Shown in pieces: positions 4,450 to 6,601 of a stretch of 6,601 bases of DNA. The stretch covers positions 1-6,601 of the forward strand of contig JAYZHP010000011.1 in assembly GCA_036166415.1 (NCBI GenBank). Direction: 5' to 3'. The stretch's first letter is position 1. The number at the start of each line of letters is the position of its first letter. The notes beneath the pieces are model-generated. The model did no database searches. It had not been told where the DNA came from and saw only the letters and a program-made list of their open reading frames with translations. Origin of the DNA: TMED108 sp036166415 (lineage in GTDB: Bacteria > Fidelibacterota > Marinisomatia > Marinisomatales > TCS55). The position numbers and the translations under genes are program-made.

Positions 4450-6601
4450 ATGAAATTTTTCAGTTGCATACTCGCAGCTGTTACTACATTATTTTTATTG
4501 AGTTCAGCTAGCGCTCAAATAACTGGTGATCTTAAAATTGCTTTTATTCGTATTTCTTTTGAGAAAACTGTTTACCCAGGGTTTACCGGCAATGGAGACT
4601 ATTTATTAACTTCATCAGATATTTGTGGTAAATATCTGATTGACCCACCACCGCATGATAAGAATTATTTTTCATCACATATATTAGCTGTCAATAATTA
4701 TTTCAAAAAAGTTTCACATGGTAATTTTGGAATTGATGTAGAAGCATCAAAAATTTACCCAAGTAAAAATACATCAAGCTATAAACTTAGTAAATCCATG
4801 AATTATTATAATGAACTCGGTAAAGAAAATGAGCATGAATATCGAATTACAACCCTTCTTAAAGATGCAATAGAGAAAGCATATAATATTGATCAGATTG
4901 ATTTTAATAATTTTGATCTAATTGCAGTTATTCACCCTGGTCTAGGACAAGATTTTAATTTACCATTTTTAGACCCAACGCCTGAAGATATACCCTCTAC
5001 TTTTATCGATAAGGAAATGGTTTTAACTCACCTGAAGGGCCCTATTATCACAGGAGCATCATCTATATATAAAGGAATTATCCTACCGGAATCACAAAAT
5101 CATCCACTTATGGATTCAGCTATATTTGATATTTTAACTGAGCCGTGTGATTTACAATACAGCATTACAGGTACTTGGGCACTCATGATAGGTTTTGCAG
5201 TGGGCCTACCGCCCTTATGGCAAATTGAAACTGGACAATCTGGTGTTGGTATTTTTGGATTAATGGATCAAGGTTCAAATAATGGAAGAGGAATTGTACC
5301 ATCAATCCCAAATCCCTGGACTAGGATTTATGCAGGTTGGGAATTACCGGAAGTTTATAAAAATCCTCAAGAAATATCGCTAATTAATGGAAAACAAAAT
5401 AGTATTGCAAAAATCCCATTAAGCGAAAGCGAGTATTTCTTAATTGAAAATAGAAATAATTGGTTTAGATATGGTGTAGGTATTGATTCAGCCCGTTTAA
5501 AAGTATGGGAAAGCACCAATAGCTATCCTAATTATGTGACAGTGCTGTTTGATTCTACCGGTATTAATAAAGACGAATATGGTGTAGTAAGAAGCATAAA
5601 TAATTATAACATAGGTTTGCCAGCATCTGGATTATTGATTTGGCATATTGATGAAAATAGAATTAATGAAAATATTTCTGATTATAAAATAAATGCAAAT
5701 ATTGAAGCAAAAGCGATAGATATAGAAGAAGCTGATGGGGCTCAGGATATTGGATATATATCAAATTTACTAACTGATCCTTCTTCTGGCTATTGGGGTG
5801 ATATGTGGTTTAGAGAGAACAGCCAATTTTATAGAGCAAACACTACCAATCAACTAGAGTTTTCACCTTATACGTATCCGAATACTCAAACAAATAATGG
5901 ATATAGTTCTGGAGTTAATATAAATAACATATCTAAGACCGATACATTAATGTCGTTTGAGCTCAGCAGTTCATATAATTCAAAATTATTTGACATAATA
6001 AATAAATCTATATTATTTCAATGGGATATAGATCAAGATGGAAAATTAGAATTTTTTGGTACAGGGGATAGCTTATGGTGGTCAAATAGCCTAAATGAAT
6101 TAATTACATTTAAAGAAAATTTGAATGATAAAATTCAAGTGTGCATTGCTAATAATACTATTCAAACTGCGATTGCTGTAATTGAAGAGCTTAATAGTTC
6201 ATATAATATTATTTGGTACGAGTTTGATAATGAATTAAATAATTTTATAGTTGACTGGAATCATAACATAGAATCCACTAATGATTTAATTTTATTAGGC
6301 GCTGATAAAAATACTATATTTTTTTTAAACGATACGATATATTATCAATTAGACAAGAATGGGTTGAGCAAAATTCCATTCCCTGAGCATATTCTAGTTT
6401 ATACAACATCGAATAATTCCAATATATTCTATAAAAATCAGAATCTAATTACAGATTATGGACAATCATCATTGTCCATTGATTTTACTTCAGTCTCATT
6501 GGCGGATCTTGATTTAGATAATAGCGTTGATATAGTTGCAATTGACAAGATTGGTAATATTCATGCATTTGATGAAAATTTAGTTTATAAAAATGGTTTT
6601 C
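4450..6601 (+). CDS. Secreted M6-metalloprotease-like protein lacking the HExxH motif, with the start of a propeller domain (3' truncated)
   Basis: The frame is open from ATG 4450 to the window edge (717 full codons, no stop). Residues 1-22 form a signal peptide ending in ASA before Gln23. Residues about 27-300 match the M6-like domain of FCB secreted proteins: IDPPPHDKNYF (64-74), VSHGNFGID (88-96), DPTPEDIPSTFID (175-187), ETGQSGVGIFGLMDQGSNNG (260-279) and PWTRIYAGWE (289-298). At the spot where HExxHxxGLP belongs, residues 245-254 read LMIGFAVGLP, so both zinc His and the catalytic Glu are absent; catalysis is unlikely. A second conserved part carries GLLIWHIDENRIN (394-406), DIEEADGAQDIG (424-435) and a NNGYSSGVNINNIS stretch (482-495). 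From about 520 on, D526-D528-D530-G and D686-D688-D690 loops suggest FG-GAP/VCBS propeller repeats. A C-terminal sorting domain may follow but is not visible. It is probably co-transcribed with the barrel gene and may be its export client. The start is supported by the signal peptide and the weak AGAGA at 4440-4444. Confidence 0.92.
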   Translation, partial: MKFFSCILAAVTTLFLLSSASAQITGDLKIAFIRISFEKTVYPGFTGNGDYLLTSSDICGKYLIDPPPHDKNYFSSHILAVNNYFKKVSHGNFGIDVEASKIYPSKNTSSYKLSKSMNYYNELGKENEHEYRITTLLKDAIEKAYNIDQIDFNNFDLIAVIHPGLGQDFNLPFLDPTPEDIPSTFIDKEMVLTHLKGPIITGASSIYKGIILPESQNHPLMDSAIFDILTEPCDLQYSITGTWALMIGFAVGLPPLWQIETGQSGVGIFGLMDQGSNNGRGIVPSIPNPWTRIYAGWELPEVYKNPQEISLINGKQNSIAKIPLSESEYFLIENRNNWFRYGVGIDSARLKVWESTNSYPNYVTVLFDSTGINKDEYGVVRSINNYNIGLPASGLLIWHIDENRINENISDYKINANIEAKAIDIEEADGAQDIGYISNLLTDPSSGYWGDMWFRENSQFYRANTTNQLEFSPYTYPNTQTNNGYSSGVNINNISKTDTLMSFELSSSYNSKLFDIINKSILFQWDIDQDGKLEFFGTGDSLWWSNSLNELITFKENLNDKIQVCIANNTIQTAIAVIEELNSSYNIIWYEFDNELNNFIVDWNHNIESTNDLILLGADKNTIFFLNDTIYYQLDKNGLSKIPFPEHILVYTTSNNSNIFYKNQNLITDYGQSSLSIDFTSVSLADLDLDNSVDIVAIDKIGNIHAFDENLVYKNGF

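Noticed and set aside
5170..5215. Loss of HExxH as a sequencing error or frameshift
   Set aside because: The frame is continuous and family-like residues resume on both sides in the same frame, so substitution rather than an indel explains it.

Overview
The window looks like a chromosomal piece of an AT-rich, Gram-negative marine bacterium of the Fibrobacterota-Chlorobiota-Bacteroidota (FCB) superphylum. Candidatus Marinimicrobia (SAR406) or a close relative is my best guess. The grounds are a PorV/UPF0164-type outer-membrane barrel, a large secreted M6-like protein of a kind I associate with Marinimicrobia and KSB1-type genomes, a fused TRAP permease, AT-rich codons and a serine tRNA without an encoded CCA. 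The assignment is an inference from gene families, not from a database search.

Layout, all on the plus strand. (1) Positions 1-164 are the 3' end of an unidentified gene whose protein ends in a Glu/Ala/Pro/Lys repeat tail. (2) A complete tRNA-Ser(GGA) starts nine bases after that stop codon. It is followed by a small AT-rich inverted repeat. (3) Positions 295-2926 hold a two-gene unit with one base between the genes: an uncharacterised lipoprotein with a calcium-loop-like motif and a conserved-looking E/H cluster, then a fused DctQ-DctM TRAP permease. No DctP-type binding protein is seen. (4) A 147-base spacer carries a good ribosome binding site beside a short hairpin. (5) Positions 3074-4435 encode a PorV/PorQ-family barrel with Asp/Asn/Gly-rich, EF-hand-like insertions. 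(6) From 4450 to the window edge an open frame encodes the first 717 residues of a secreted M6-metalloprotease-like protein followed by the start of an FG-GAP/VCBS-type propeller. Its end lies outside the window.

How the genes may work together. The lipoprotein and permease probably form a transport unit whose substrate cannot be read from the sequence. The barrel and the M6-like protein are 14 bases apart and probably co-transcribed. PorV proteins act in type IX secretion and outer-membrane handling of secreted proteins, so the barrel may help export or anchor its neighbour. The most unusual point is that the M6-like protein keeps the surrounding family landmarks but has lost the HExxH zinc motif: Leu, Met and Phe replace His, Glu and His. 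It is therefore probably a non-catalytic pseudoprotease, or a protein with another function, despite the M6 label that automatic annotation would give it.
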